Positions 46,865 to 57,911 of a stretch of DNA of 64,000 nucleotides are shown one piece after another. A program made the translations under genes and the position numbers. Under the pieces are notes generated by a model. It saw only the letters and a program-made list of their open reading frames with translations. It was not told the DNA's origin and searched no databases. Origin of the DNA: Darksidea phi. Lineage: Eukaryota > Ascomycota > Dothideomycetes > Pleosporales > Lentitheciaceae. Positions within the stretch are counted from its first letter, which is position 1. Every line of letters begins with the position of its first letter. Where the stretch lies: positions 81,994 through 145,993 of the forward strand of contig JASJFT010000113.1 in assembly GCA_030770425.1 (NCBI GenBank), written 5' to 3'.

Positions 46865-47393
46865 ACTTCTTATTTAATTTGTTGGAGTCGATGTTAATGA
46901 CGCACATGAGATGTACCAATGCTGCCAACTTCTTGCCAGACCAGACCGTACGTATGGAAAATGTCTCGTCTCTTTGTCTGGGTCGGAGACGTTCGTGAAT
47001 GTATTCTAGGGCAAGATATCGTGAGCTCCACAGAGTCGACGTTTAGAATGCTATCGTTATAGATGTAGAGCGAACGGAAGTAATGTATGGACCGACCGGG
47101 CATGCCAGCACAAAGCAAAGTAAGACAAACAAAACTTCGCATGTCCTGTCGGCCAGACAGCCGAACCAGGTCGCACAGAGTGTTACAGTACCTCTGATTG
47201 GCTTTATTTTGGCAGCTAATGGAAGTCAGGCCGTTCTTGGAGCTAGCGCAGTTACCACCTGGCGGTTGTTATTAGCTAAACTACTTTGCCAAGGGGAGTC
47301 TCGTCGTCTCAAATGCACTACTATTACTGCTTTTCAATCTGTTTTTATCAGGCCATCTCTTCCTTACACGAGCCTATTACCACAGAGATCACG

Positions 47394-47600
47394 ATATTTG
47401 ATTTGGATTTGCATAATGGGAGTCTCTTTATAAGGTCCGCACGAAACACTGTAGGAGTTTGTACACAGTAGAGGTGCTATACCCACACCTCATACACGAT
47501 AATAGAGCTGTAGAGCTGTACACAGTACTGTCGATCGTGAGCGACGAGGTGATGTTTCGAACGAGATGTCGAAACATTGAAACACAATGAGGCGAGTAGA
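47394..47600 (+). repeat. Dispersed repeat, copy B
   Basis: Starts near ATTTGATTTGGATTTGCA, continues through GGGAGTCTCTTTATAAGG, ACGAAACA, AGGAGTTTGTACACAGTAG, GAGGTGCTATACCCA and CACGATA, and ends near GAGGCGAGTAGAA. It matches copy C (58747-58947) over nearly its whole length and the core matches copy A. I see no long frame, target-site duplication or terminal inverted repeats. Confidence 0.75.
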
Positions 47601-47620
47601 ATCACGAAAAACACAGCCAG

Positions 47621-47667
47621 CCCAGGAGCCAACGTGACGTCACGCGGTAGTGGCCCAAGCTCCTGGG
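47621..47667. repeat. Nested inverted repeat around a CRE-like palindrome
   Basis: A 9-bp perfect inverted repeat (CCCAGGAGC at 47621-47629, GCTCCTGGG at 47659-47667) brackets a 12-bp perfect palindrome CGTGACGTCACG (47633-47644) that contains TGACGTCA, the consensus of CREB/ATF-type bZIP sites. It sits just past the end of the recognisable APH pseudogene. Confidence 0.7.
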
Positions 47668-47679
47668 GGAGGGGGTAAA

Positions 47680-48790
47680 TTGGAGTATAAACGGCTTGTT
47701 GCGGCGTTCTCGTCTTAGGTATTGATGTGAAAGCGTTCGGAGTAACGCTTTGACTGCTATTTGACCGCGACAGTCTTCCTCGTCGTAAGTTGCGTTTGGC
47801 TAAGTTAGGAACCGATTATCATGGAATGTGAGTATATCAGATACAAAAGCTTCGATAGTCGAGCAGGAAAGAGGCCGGCTTGCCAATGCTATAGTGCCGT
47901 CATGACGGTATCGGAATGATCCTATACTTGCTTGAGGGATACGAGCAAGAGAGTATCAGGCGAGACATGCCTCGAAATAGGTTCTGCTTCCGGAGGGGGT
48001 CTTCCAGGCTGTTGTCCCATGTATTAGAGAGCATCTGCCCCTTGTTTGACTCAATAAACTCGAGGATCATGTACCCCGTGCGCAGGCTGTGAAAGGTCGG
48101 ATTGTGGGTGTAATGTGAGAGGTGTGGGTATTGGAGAAAGGCATAAAGGCAGCGCCATGCCATATGCATGAAACGGATATAAAAAGGCCGGTATATTGCA
48201 TGTGTCTACTAGATGTTGCAAAGTCAGTTTTGCCTCCATGAAAGATGATAGGAATATATAGTGGAAAGCGGTCTTACGTGGCGGCCATCCGTGAAGCCGA
48301 AATCAAACAAGTGAGGGATACGGACATCAGGATAATTGCTCTGCACATAGTCGTACGTCGCTGCCTCGCAGCTAAGCTTCTCGTTCCACCGTACTAGAAT
48401 ATTTTGCTTCAGCAAGCTTATACGGCATGGGGCAGCGTACAATAACTTTCCTAGACACGCTACTAGACTTCACCTCCACTGGTATGCAGACATTGAAGCT
48501 GCCTCAGATCCATGGATGTTGAACTATGCAGGTGTCATTCCTGCCCAGTCCAAGATGGTGTGTGGTGAGGGCTTCGATTGAACCACTCTGTTGCGTAAGA
48601 TACTTATATAATTGTTTAGTCTTATGGGCATAATCCACCTTGCTGATGAAGTTTTCTTCATCTTCCGCCGCGGTTTCGTATGCGATTTCGTCGCCGTCAA
48701 GTTCAAAGTAGCAGGCATGCCTACAGGATCGAAGGCTGATTCGTCTTCCAGTTTAGATACCTTTGAAGTGCGCGATGACTCGGGCGGCTT
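47680..48790 (-). pseudogene. Decayed APH-family (aminoglycoside phosphotransferase-like) gene
   Basis: On the minus strand, blocks of a fungal APH-like kinase-fold protein occur in order: ELDGDEIAYETAAEDEENFI, DYAHKTKQLYKYL, LTTHHLGLGRNDTCIV, GSFNVCIPVEVK, RCPMPYKLAEAKYS, NEKLSCEAATYDYVQSNYPDVRIPHLF, RYTHNPTFHSLRTGYMILEFIE, TWDNSLEDPLRKQNLFRG, ARIPQASIGSFRYRHDGTIAL, FVSDILTFHDNRFL, TYDEEDCRGQIAVKALLRTLSHQYLR and RRNKPFILQF. Breaks: TGA after HPWI, a frameshift before the NEKL block, another after SRLILS, and a TAG after NRFLT. The 3' part that should hold the catalytic Asp and metal site is missing beyond 47680. It is therefore a truncated pseudogene. Confidence 0.75.
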
Positions 48791-48912
48791 AGTTGAAAAC
48801 TTTTTCAATCGTTGATGCATAGACACGCTAACAGCTAGAAAGCTGATGCCCGCATGTTCAATTCAGAGACGACACAAATATTATGAATTTTATTGGTAAA
48901 GATAGTACGTTT

Positions 48913-49364
48913 TCAGGGAGGCCCACGTTTACCCCAGCCAAAACGGCCTTCTAGACGTTTACGTGGCATCGGGGGACTGTGCGGCGGAGACAGTTCTACG
49001 ATTCATCATTAGCAGACAGTAAAACAATAAGCAACTGGAACACTTACATCTGGCTCCCACTTGACATTGGCGTATAGCTTTTGAGAGGCACTTCTGCTAG
49101 TTCATGCTCAGCGACGTTACAATCGATCAGAACTTGGCATTTTGTATAGCCATGTTGGTTGTCAAACCTCCCAGTCCATCGCATGTATTTGCGCCCTGAG
49201 AAGAGCCTCATGGGCAAGATTTCCAACGATGACACGATGATGATTTGATTGACAGATAAACAAAGATGCGTTGAGCCATAGTAGGCAAATGGCGGCAGTT
49301 GGGCGATTGCGTAACCGGGTATGCTGAAAGCGTCGTCTGTAGTAGGGTTGTGACTGTCTTGCAT
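48913..49364 (-). CDS. Weak candidate small gene, unknown function
   Basis: Two possible exons (49364-49048 and 48976-48913), with a GTAAGT donor and a CACAG acceptor, sum to 127 codons. The predicted 126-residue protein has a charged C-terminal PRKRLEGRFGWGKRGPP tail and no domain I know. It is divergent from the PD-(D/E)XK-like gene 233 bp away. Start and acceptor are guesses; a longer frame upstream of 49364 lacks an ATG. Confidence 0.25.
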
Positions 49365-49596
49365 ATACGGAGAAGTATTCCCGTCCTGCAGACTGAAGCT
49401 TGGTTCCACGTGTATGCTATGGTGGGTGGGGCGAGGACCACGAGCGAATAGTGGTGGCTGCACCGCGCCACTGTGGCAGCGAAGTGAGCGTAGCCCTGCT
49501 AAATTGCCCGAGCAACCCGGTCACCCCGCGAAAATCAACAACGGCAGCATAGCGCGCGCGTCATTCCTCTTCAACGCTTTATCTCTGTTCGCGTCA

Positions 49597-51099
49597 ATGC
49601 CTGTAGCCGCATGGCTCTGTGAAGAGTCGATTCAGTTACTTCCATCCTCCTTTGGCGCCCACTACGATACCGTCTCTTCATGGCTCTCGCATGCTCCTTC
49701 GCCTCCGCCAACGATCGTATCCGGGGGCAAACGGAAGAGGTCATACAGCAAGCAGATCGTGAACGAGATGTTTAGCCGAGACCCATGTTCCCCAAAACGA
49801 CGTCGCTGCCAAGAGACAGAGCATTCGTCGTACGCACTCGAAGATATTGAGAACACTCCCCGAGCGAAGCCTAATGCTGCCATTGGTCCGCTGTCCCCCT
49901 CTGACCTTACTACTTCAAGTCTCACGACGCCTTCTTCTCATTCCCGTCGATCGAGCAGCCTGAGGAAGAAACAAGCTGTCCGCAAAATGGCGAACCTCTC
50001 CTTACTACCGAATCCAATCGTAGTGAAATCTATAGATGACCCTACCGCTACGCCTCCAGAGGAACTAGAAGCCATGGTTCTACAACTAAGACGGATAGGC
50101 CGAGGCCTTGGAGTTATACCGCAGTCGGAGAAGGTGAGCTAGACCGACTCTGTTCCACACACTAAGCTAACAGCTGTAGGGGGCGATAGCGTCCATGTCG
50201 TCGGATAGATCATTCCGTCAAATACTCATCGACGAACACGCGTTTGGGGATGATGTAGATCGAGCATCTCTTGGACCGTGTCCCACCGCACATGAAGTTG
50301 CCAAAGCAGTTAGCCTTGCGATAGAGTGCGAGTCGAACGAGCATAGCGAAGCATCTTGGAATGGCAGGATACACACGTATCTTCTGGACCTAGCTCTTTA
50401 TAATGAGGCGTTTCGGGGAAGGGTTGGATTCTTAGATTGGTGGGCCTCTATGTCCCCTCACAACTGATTGTTATTGCTTACTTGTTTCCTAGTACTAAAG
50501 CCCGTATCGAACCGGAATCACTCTTGCCCTTGGACTATGCCGGTCTTCCTACTGAATCTAAAATGGTTGACTTTGCTTTATACCTCGACCCAGATGACGC
50601 CATGCACGACGCTCTGCGCCAGCTCGCTGCTCGAAATCCATTCACAACCGCCTCCTGGAACCATACTTGCTATGCGCCCTTGCAAAAGAGACCCATCGCG
50701 ATCAGTATTGAGACAAGGTTGACAGGAAGGGATTGGGACATGGCTAAGATACAGATGAGCATCTGGGCCACCGCTCAGCTGAACAAACTAGAACAGTTAG
50801 TGGCGCAGGATGGTGGAGGATTACCGGGATTGCCATTCCTTCCAGTCATCATGATTCAGGGACATGAATGGTATTTCCTAGCCGCTACTCGTGCTCAAGG
50901 CGGAACGGTTTGTTCTCCCCCTACGAAGTTTAGAGAAAGCATCTCACGTTTCCAGATTCTTTGGGAGAGGATACTCCTCGGTTCAACACAAACGATTCTA
51001 GGCACGTATCAAATTGTGGCTGCCTTACAGGTGCTTGGGAGGTGGTGTGAAGACTTCTTCCGGCCGTGGTTTAGGAGTCACGTAGTGGGAATATCATGA
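49597..51099 (+). CDS. Fungal PD-(D/E)XK nuclease-like protein
   Basis: Three exons (49597-50133, 50180-50439, 50493-51099) sum to 468 codons, 467 residues. The N-terminus has WLSHAPSPPP, a basic KRKRSYSK patch and a disordered Ser-rich stretch. The C-terminal half is the PD-(D/E)XK-like domain common in Pezizomycotina: EASWNGRIHTYLLDLAL, ESKMVDFALYLDPDD (Asp292), RPIAISIETR (Glu339, Arg341), PFLPVIMIQGHEWYFLAATR and GTYQIVAALQVLGRWCEDFFRPWF. Family members generally read ETK at the last position, so this copy has Arg where the catalytic Lys is expected. Function of the family is not established. All three exons are open and the introns canonical. Confidence 0.85.
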
Positions 51100-52379
51100 T
51101 GAGCAACACTGTTCCTTCCATTACCAATGAACACAAGCAATAGACCGCTCGAACTTCAGCTTCGATGCAAACTTACCGAAAGGGAAGTTGCAAACCTCTG
51201 TCGGAATCTCTGCACTTCAGCCAGACCTACTCTGACCACCTTTTAATCGACCATTTTATCGAGGACTCGGACTCCATGATTGTACAGGTCAAACCGCGGT
51301 CTATGTAAAAGTCTCGGATTGTGAGCACCAAAACTCGAAGTAGCTCATGCCGAAAGTCGGAGGCCGGTCGGTCGGCGAGCCATCCATGGATGACGGAGCG
51401 GGCAACAGATATGAGTTTTGTTGCAGGTAGACGAATTGCTGTGTGCGAATATTGAGAGCAGTGTGGTTTGCGACGAAGAAATAGCAGCATGCTGCACGTC
51501 ATTAGTAGTCGCACAGTAGCTGTTGTAGTTGGTGTGGCGAGGAGGATATTGCCATTGATCATCTCGATATAGATAGATTCTTACTACTTTGGTAAAGAGC
51601 GTATATCGTTAGTCTTTTGGGTATTAAATCTACTCTTTAGTGATTGCATAATGTGGCTACTCAATTGTTTGGAGAGTAGAGTGAGGAATAGGCTTTATAA
51701 ACGTACTTTAGTAGAGAATGGACTAGTACTTTGACCCCCGTACTGTTATTATTCCGTTTCCTTAGTAGCAGGTCTGTGCATTGCAACATCTATTCACGAC
51801 TTGAAAACAATCTTACAAAGAACGAATTCGTTTTCTACATCCCCTAGCGCACATATACCCCGCTTGCAACATCTACGAAAGCAACCATCCAGACGCCATG
51901 CCAGTCTCTGAATACGGCCTCTCTAGCTCGGAGAGGTGTACATTTCTACCTCCCTCCCTTCCCTCAACGCTTCCCAATAGCACAATGACCCAAATGCAGT
52001 ACTGTCTTGAACTACTATCAAAATTAGAACAAGAAAGCAACACCGCGTGGAGATGTATCAAGATTGAGCAGCGCGTTTTGGTTGAACATGGCTTCTAATC
52101 AGCCTTGATTAGATGCTATTGTACTTTTGGTGAAATGCGAACTTAGCCATGCCCCGTTCAAATCTTGCCAACACGCCCACACTACACATGAACAATATTC
52201 AAAACATATGACCGGAGGACCGTTAACATCGACGTGCGTTACCACGAACCCGTTGAGGAACTCACAGGCTGTCATCCATGTTAGGGTACTACGTCCGCCG
52301 GGTGTAACACGTCTCAACGTGTGCGCTAACGGAAAGGTAGCCGGGGGACCTTGTCAATGAAGTCTGATATGTAGTCGCT
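51100..52379. other. Intergenic stretch between the PD-(D/E)XK gene and the ArgRS gene
   Basis: AT-rich in 51560-51900. A 66-codon frame at 51898-52098 begins with ATG but has no domain, so I do not call it. No repeat or RNA gene is seen. Confidence 0.45.
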
Positions 52380-54530
52380 TCACATCCTAACGTAATAATG
52401 GTTAGTGGGACCCAAAAAACCTGTGGCGGGGATGAACGTACCTTTCAAGTGGCTGAAGGCCAAGCACACGCATGCCATGGTTAAGCACTGATTTCGTCGC
52501 ATCGTACAGCGCTAGCCTTGCCTTCATTATCTCGTGCTCACTGCCGATAACCCTAATCTTATGATAGTGGGAGTTGATGCCGTGCGTCAACAGAAAGAGG
52601 TAGGTCAGGATAGTCGTAGGCTCAAGCGTTGTGAGAGTCATTTGCACGATATCGGGATATTGGATAAGCAGGCGGACAAGGGCGTGGTCTAGAGGCTCAG
52701 TCAAGAGACTGAGATCGGCCGATGATTCGTATTCTTCACGTGGGAGATTCGCTTTGCTCAATACAGAGCGTAGTCGCGCGTGTGAGTATTGGAGATACGG
52801 GCCGGTGTCACCTTCGAACGATGTCATCTTGTCCATGTCGAAGTCGTAGCCGTGAATTCTGTGGACTGTCAGCTCACCTGTACTAACATGTTAGGTTCTG
52901 GACAGGCCGCATACCGCTTTCCGCCCATGTCTTGGATCATAACACTGCTGATGCCAAGAATATCGGCAGTCCCCTCTGGGTCGGATACTTGAGCGTACTT
53001 GTCCTCATTCTTCTTCATGACTTCATGCATATGATCTCGGACATCACGAAGAATGTCATCAAGGAATACGACATTTCCTTTGCGTGTGCTCATGCCCCGT
53101 ACCATTCCGAAGTTGACGTGCATGACCTTCGAATACAGCTCTTTCTCTCCTAGCAGATCGACGATGGTGAACAACTGCTTGAGATGTAGGTCTTGCTGAT
53201 TCGCTACGACATAAATCATCTTGTCGAAGTTATACTTGCGCACTCGGGAGAACATAGCGCCTAGATCACGCGTGATATATAGCGAAGTCCCGTCTTGCTT
53301 CCTGATCAGTACTTTGCCAAGCTTCTTAAGAGCCTTCCCTCGCTCCTCGAAATTGACAATTGTGGCGCCTTTCGATTCCTCCAACAAGCCTTTCTCGGCC
53401 ATCCGGTCCTCTACTTCTTTCATGCTCTCGTTCGTGACTTGGCTTTCGCCGTCGTACTCGTCGAAACGGACGTTCAGCCGAGCGTATGAGCATTTGTATT
53501 TTTCGATACTTAGTTTCCGGAACCTAGACCATAAAGCGACTGCCTCAGTATCATTATCGCACATAGCCTTGAAGTATTGGCGAGCCTTTTCGTTCAGACT
53601 CTTCTGCTTGAGCTCCGCCGCCTCAGACTCTTTTTTCTCGGCTTCTAGCTCCTTGATCTTCTCATCCTCAGCCTTCACGTCCTGGTTTATCTTGACGTAG
53701 ACTTCGAATAGATGCTGAATGGGATCAGCTTCCAGCGCTTTCTCGTCGCCGTACATGCCGAAGCCGAGAGCCAGTAGCCCATACTGCTTGCCCCAATCAC
53801 CAAGATAGTTGAGGCGCGTCACGTCCCAGCCGGAGATCTCATGGAGGTTGGCCAAGAAGCTGCCGATGATTGTACTTCGCAAATGGCCGGCGTGGAAGGG
53901 TTTCGCAATGTTCGGAGACGAGAATTCGACAACTATCTTTTTTCGGCCCTGTGAAGGATCATCTGCTTTTCTCAATCCGAGCTGCGGGTTGCCACCCCAC
54001 GTCTCTCGATTCTTTAGGATAGCGGGTATGACTGATCTGGTAAGCGCGGCGGGGTTGAAGAAGATCTTCAGATGGACGCCGTCAAGTTCGAGCTTTTGGA
54101 TAAATGGCGAGTCTGTCCATTGCTCAACAATCTTGGCCCCAGTCTCCTGAGGTTTTGTGCCCTTGATCCTGAGCGCTGGAACCGCAAGATTCAAGTCGCC
54201 TTGCTCTGGAACCCTGGCGCGCTGCAACGCAGGATATACAACAGCAGGCTCGACGCCAGCGATCTTCCCCACCCGCTCTGCTACGTGGATTTTGTAGGCA
54301 TCGAGGGGGTTGTATTCGGGGTAGCAGTTGGGGAAGCGTGCTTGCTCGAGCTTGAGGCGGCTGAGCTCCTCTTCGAGGGATTGCGGGGTGGCCATTATGC
54401 TGGCCTGAGCGATGGTGGGCGCAAATCGGGGGAGTCGACGGAGGTATCTGGTACAGGCAAAGGAGCGTGCAGGAGTTGAGGAAGTGCGGTGGAGTAGAGC
54501 GTGGGTACAAGTGAAGCGAAGAAGGCGCAT
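52380..54530 (-). CDS. rars: Arginyl-tRNA synthetase, probably dual-targeted
   Basis: Three exons (54530-52915, 52858-52442, 52386-52380) encode 679 residues, the last exon being seven nucleotides that supply the end of Arg, then Met and stop, giving the class-typical ...LERM C-terminus. Catalytic signatures are the HIGH-type PFHAGHLRST (~211-219) and, in place of KMSKS, MSTRKGNVVFLDD. An N-terminal Add1-like domain and a C-terminal anticodon-binding DALR region are present. The first ~45 residues are Arg/Ser/Thr-rich and lack acids, as in a mitochondrial presequence, and Met46 (MATPQSLEE) begins a typical cytosolic start, so one gene may serve both compartments. The enzyme charges tRNA-Arg. 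Confidence 0.95.
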
Positions 54531-54750
54531 ATAAGGAGCGGACGGTCGACGGGCGACCAAAGAGAGTGGGGTATGCGATGTTTGCACGCGATGAGTCAGG
54601 AAAGGAAAGAATGAAAACGAAAATGACGCGCGCTAAGACCGGCGCGGAGGAACGAAATCCCGAGTAATAGCATCTTTTCTGCATGATACGGTTGCAGTAT
54701 CTCAGTTGCGCATCTGACATAGGTTTGTTTGCTAATCGTTGTTGCGTGCC

Positions 54751-55877
54751 TCAAATCTTGCTCTGCCCCTCCTGCGGCACCTTGACAACCACCTTGCCCC
54801 AACTATCCCTCCCACCTAGAGCTTTCAAAGCGGCAGGTACGCTCTCCAATCCCACATACTCCTTGTCTGCATAAACAGTACCTTTATATGTGCCTTCTTT
54901 CATAAGCTTAAACAAGCCGTCCCATACCTTTTCTACCATCTCTGGTTCCATGGTCGCATACATGCCCCAGTGCAACCCGACGACACTCACATTCTTCAGC
55001 AACACCCTATTTGTAGCCAACTTTTCAATATCTCCAGCTGCAAACCCAATGACCAGTAATATTCCGTTCCATGCGGTGCACTTCATAGATTGCGCGATCA
55101 GCCCAACGGGGTCGTATACGATGTCTACACCGCGGCCTTTGGGAGTCAATTTCTTGACGCGCTCGGGCCAGTCAGATTGCCGATAGTCGATTGCGTAGTC
55201 GGCACCAAATGAGCGCGCCACGTCCATCTTACGTTGGTTTCCCGCGGTGGCGATTACGGTTGCGCCGTACGCTTTTGCGATTTGGACGGCTGCTAGACCA
55301 ACGCCGCCAGCTGCGGCGTGAATGAGGACCCAGTCGCCTAGACAAAGCCCGCGTCAGCTTCAACTGTTTCCTATTATCACGATGGAGGGTAATGTACCTT
55401 TCTTGACGCCCGCTCTCACTACCAACCCGGCATAACTTGTAGGCCCCGTAACAAACAGACCTGCTGCGTCCATGAAGCTCCACCCATCAGGCATGGGCCT
55501 TAGACTTTCCTCTTTACACACAATGTGCGTTGCATATCCGCCCTGGCTTGCGCCAAACACCTTATCACCCTCCTTATACTTGGGTGTCCGACCACCGGGG
55601 AGAGACGAGGGTGCCTTCACGATAACACCAGAGAACTCGGACCCTGCAACCCACGGGAAGGCAGGTTGGTGTTGGTATTTGCCGCGGATCTGGAGCAGAT
55701 CGAAGAAGTTTGTTGCGGAGGCATGAATAGCGATGAGGTATTCGTTTGGCTTGGGAGTCGGTGTGGGCAGGTCGATAACTTTGAGATCATCTGGTCCCTA
55801 TGATTCTTTAGCCACGAACGATCTAACAGCCACGATATCATTACCTTTACGTATTCCTTGATCTGTATTCCCTTCAT
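54751..55877 (-). CDS. MDR-family quinone/zinc-type oxidoreductase
   Basis: Three exons (55877-55845, 55797-55398, 55337-54751) encode 339 residues. The N-terminal GroES-like domain runs through MKGIQIKEYVKGPDDLKVI, ATNFFDLLQIRGKYQ and PWVAGSEFSGVI; the Rossmann domain carries LIHAAAGGVGLAAVQIAKAYGATVIATAG, the NAD(P)H-binding motif, and later YDPVG and IGFAAGDI. No catalytic zinc ligands are seen, so it fits the quinone oxidoreductase type. Substrate is unknown. The C-terminus reads QSKI, possibly a weak peroxisomal signal. It is divergent from dsk2, sharing 488 bp. Confidence 0.9.
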
Positions 55878-56365
55878 TTTGATTCTGCTTTCGAAGATCA
55901 AAAATAGAAGTAAAGCGGTTGTCGTGACAAAGGTCCAATCTCGATTAGTTGTCAGTGAAAAGTAAGAAAACAAAAGTCAAAGACAAGACTCGAGATGTGC
56001 CGAAGATTCATGATGATTGCCGTGGCTTCGCAAGCAGACTTTGTCGAGATACCTCGGCCTGTTTCGCGCTCTCCCCACTCGGAGCTTGGACGTTCGACAT
56101 GCCGATGACTAAGCGGTTACCTATCCACAGGACGTCACGGGCGAATTGCGGGCAGTGACGAACTCGGGCGCTTTCTTCTACCATCTTCGACCGACGTCCG
56201 AGCCCTCTGATCACTACCTCTTCTCCTATACGGCAAACCTGCGCAACTGCACCACTAGAATCGCTTATTCATATCGAGTTAAAGAACCGCTGCCCCAGAA
56301 GAGTGCTTCGCAGCTCCACGGTCGCTGTTCCGCCCCGCAGTACCTCTATATATTCGTCGCTCACC
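55878..56365. promoter_or_regulatory. Divergent promoter of the MDR gene and dsk2
   Basis: 488 bases separate the two start codons. There is a CT-rich leader before the dsk2 ATG (CCTCTATATATTCGTCGCTCACC). No TATA box is certain and no repeat is seen. Confidence 0.45.
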
Positions 56366-57911
56366 ATGGCCGACGACGCCGTCACCTCCGCCGAGGAGAC
56401 GCAGGTCACCTTTAACGTCAAGGCTGCCAACGATCAGAAGCATGTCCTTACTCTGCCCACATCCACGACAGTCGCCGACGTCAAGGCGAAGCTATCAACG
56501 CCCGAATTCGTAGATCTCCCCGCCGAGCGCCAGCGACTAATATACTCTGGCCGCGTGCTCAAGGATCATGACACACTTGGCGGCGTCAAGATCAAGGATG
56601 GTCACACAGTGCATCTAGTCAAGGGTGCTGCGAGCAACGCACGGCAGAACCCAGCGAATTCAGGATCGAGCACAGCTACTGGAGGTGCAGCCGCGCCCCA
56701 GGTGCCAACAAACATCGCGGCGGGCACGGGAAACAACCCTCTTGCGGGTTTGACCGGCGCGCGGTACGCTGGTTTCCATGGACTGCCTGGCGCAGATATG
56801 TTCGGTCCAGACGGAGGAGTCAGTAGAACGACGCTTGCTGCCTTGAGGATCCACAGCTAACATTATGCAGATGGGCCCTCCGCCGAACCCCGATCAGCTT
56901 CTTGAAATGATGGACAATCCCATGTTTCTACAACAGATGAACGAGGCCATGAACAACCCCGCCGTCATCGACATGATGCAACAGAACCCCATGGTCCGAA
57001 ACAACCCCATGATCCAAGAGATGCTCAGGAACCCGGAGATGCGTAGGATGATGTTCAACCCAGAAATGATGCGCATGCAACTGCAAATGCAGCGAGCGAT
57101 GGGCCCGAACGGCGGCGCCGGAGGCTCCAGCTTCCCTATGCCGGGCGCTACAAACACGACACCACAAAACGCAACGAACACGCAGAACCAGTCTTCCACA
57201 GGCTCAGCGCAAACATCACAAGATCCCTTTGGTGGCATGTTTGGTGCAGGCGGCGCAGGTGGTGCAGGAGCTAACCCTTTCGCAAACCTCTTCGGCGCAA
57301 GCGCAGGCGCAGGCGCAGGCGCAGGTGCAAACCCTTTCGCTCCTCCACAAAACCAGAACACGGCCAACGCAACTGGCACAGATGCGAATGCCTCGACGAC
57401 CGGATCGACACAGCCCACAGATGGAACACCCCCTTCAGGAGCGCCCGCAAATCCCTTCGCCTCCCTCTTTGGCGCACCACCTACTGCCGGCTCAGACCCG
57501 CAACAAGCCAACCCTATCGCAGAAGCAGCCCGAAACTTGATGCAGAACCCAGAGGCAATGCGCGCTGCAATGCAGATGATGAGCACAATGAACGGCTCAA
57601 ATCTGGGAGCTAACCCCTTGGCTGGTTTCGGCGGTGCCCAGTCTCCAACCAACGCCACTGGCACATCAAGTCCTCCAGCCGCAAACCCATTCGCCGCGCT
57701 CTTCGGCCCCGGCGGTGGATTTGGCGGTGGTGCAGGTTTTGGTACCCCACCCCCACAAGATAACCGGCCGCCAGAAGAGGTCTATGAAGCGCAACTTAGG
57801 CAGTTGAACGAAATGGGCTTCTATGAGTTTGAGCGGAATGTGGCGGCGTTGCGGAGGAGTGGTGGTAATGTGCAAGGCGCTATCGACTTCTTACTTGGCG
57901 GCGGATCGTAG
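56366..57911 (+). CDS. dsk2: Ubiquilin/Dsk2-type ubiquitin shuttle protein
   Basis: Two exons (56366-56818, 56871-57911) encode 497 residues. An N-terminal ubiquitin-like domain (~14-92: VTFNVKAANDQKHVLTL ... RQRLIYSGRVLKDHDTLG ... HTVHLVKG) is followed by an STI1-like Met/Asn-rich segment (MGPPPNPDQLLEMMDNPMFL onward), a long low-complexity Asn/Gly/Ala/Pro-rich linker with a repeated NPFA motif, and a C-terminal UBA (~455-495: LRQLNEMGFYEFERNVAALRRSGGNVQGAIDFLLGG). Dsk2 shuttles ubiquitylated proteins to the proteasome. The linker is longer than in yeast. The first ATG in good context is 56366; an upstream in-frame codon at 56303 is not preferred. Confidence 0.96.

Larger units (their letters stand above)
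46865..47679. other. Intergenic region between the two kinase-fold pseudogenes
   Basis: Carries dispersed repeat copy B and a nested inverted repeat with a CRE-like palindrome, described separately. No gene is supported. Confidence 0.5.

Noticed and set aside
47683..47821. A TATA-like TATAAAC after a CRE palindrome and an ATG at 47821, suggesting a promoter, and an 8-bp hairpin AAAGCGTT-CGGAGT-AACGCTTT (47730-47751)
   Set aside because: Minus-strand translation of this same segment matches the APH-like block VKALLRTLSHQYLR, so the hairpin and TATA word are better read as remains of a pseudogene; no gene follows the ATG.
51898..52098. 66-codon plus-strand frame as a small gene
   Set aside because: It has an ATG but no domain, no homologue I recognise, and lies in an AT-rich gene-poor stretch.
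56894..57664. 256-codon minus-strand frame opposite dsk2
   Set aside because: It mirrors the low-complexity Gly/Ala/Pro-rich linker of dsk2 and has no start context or family.
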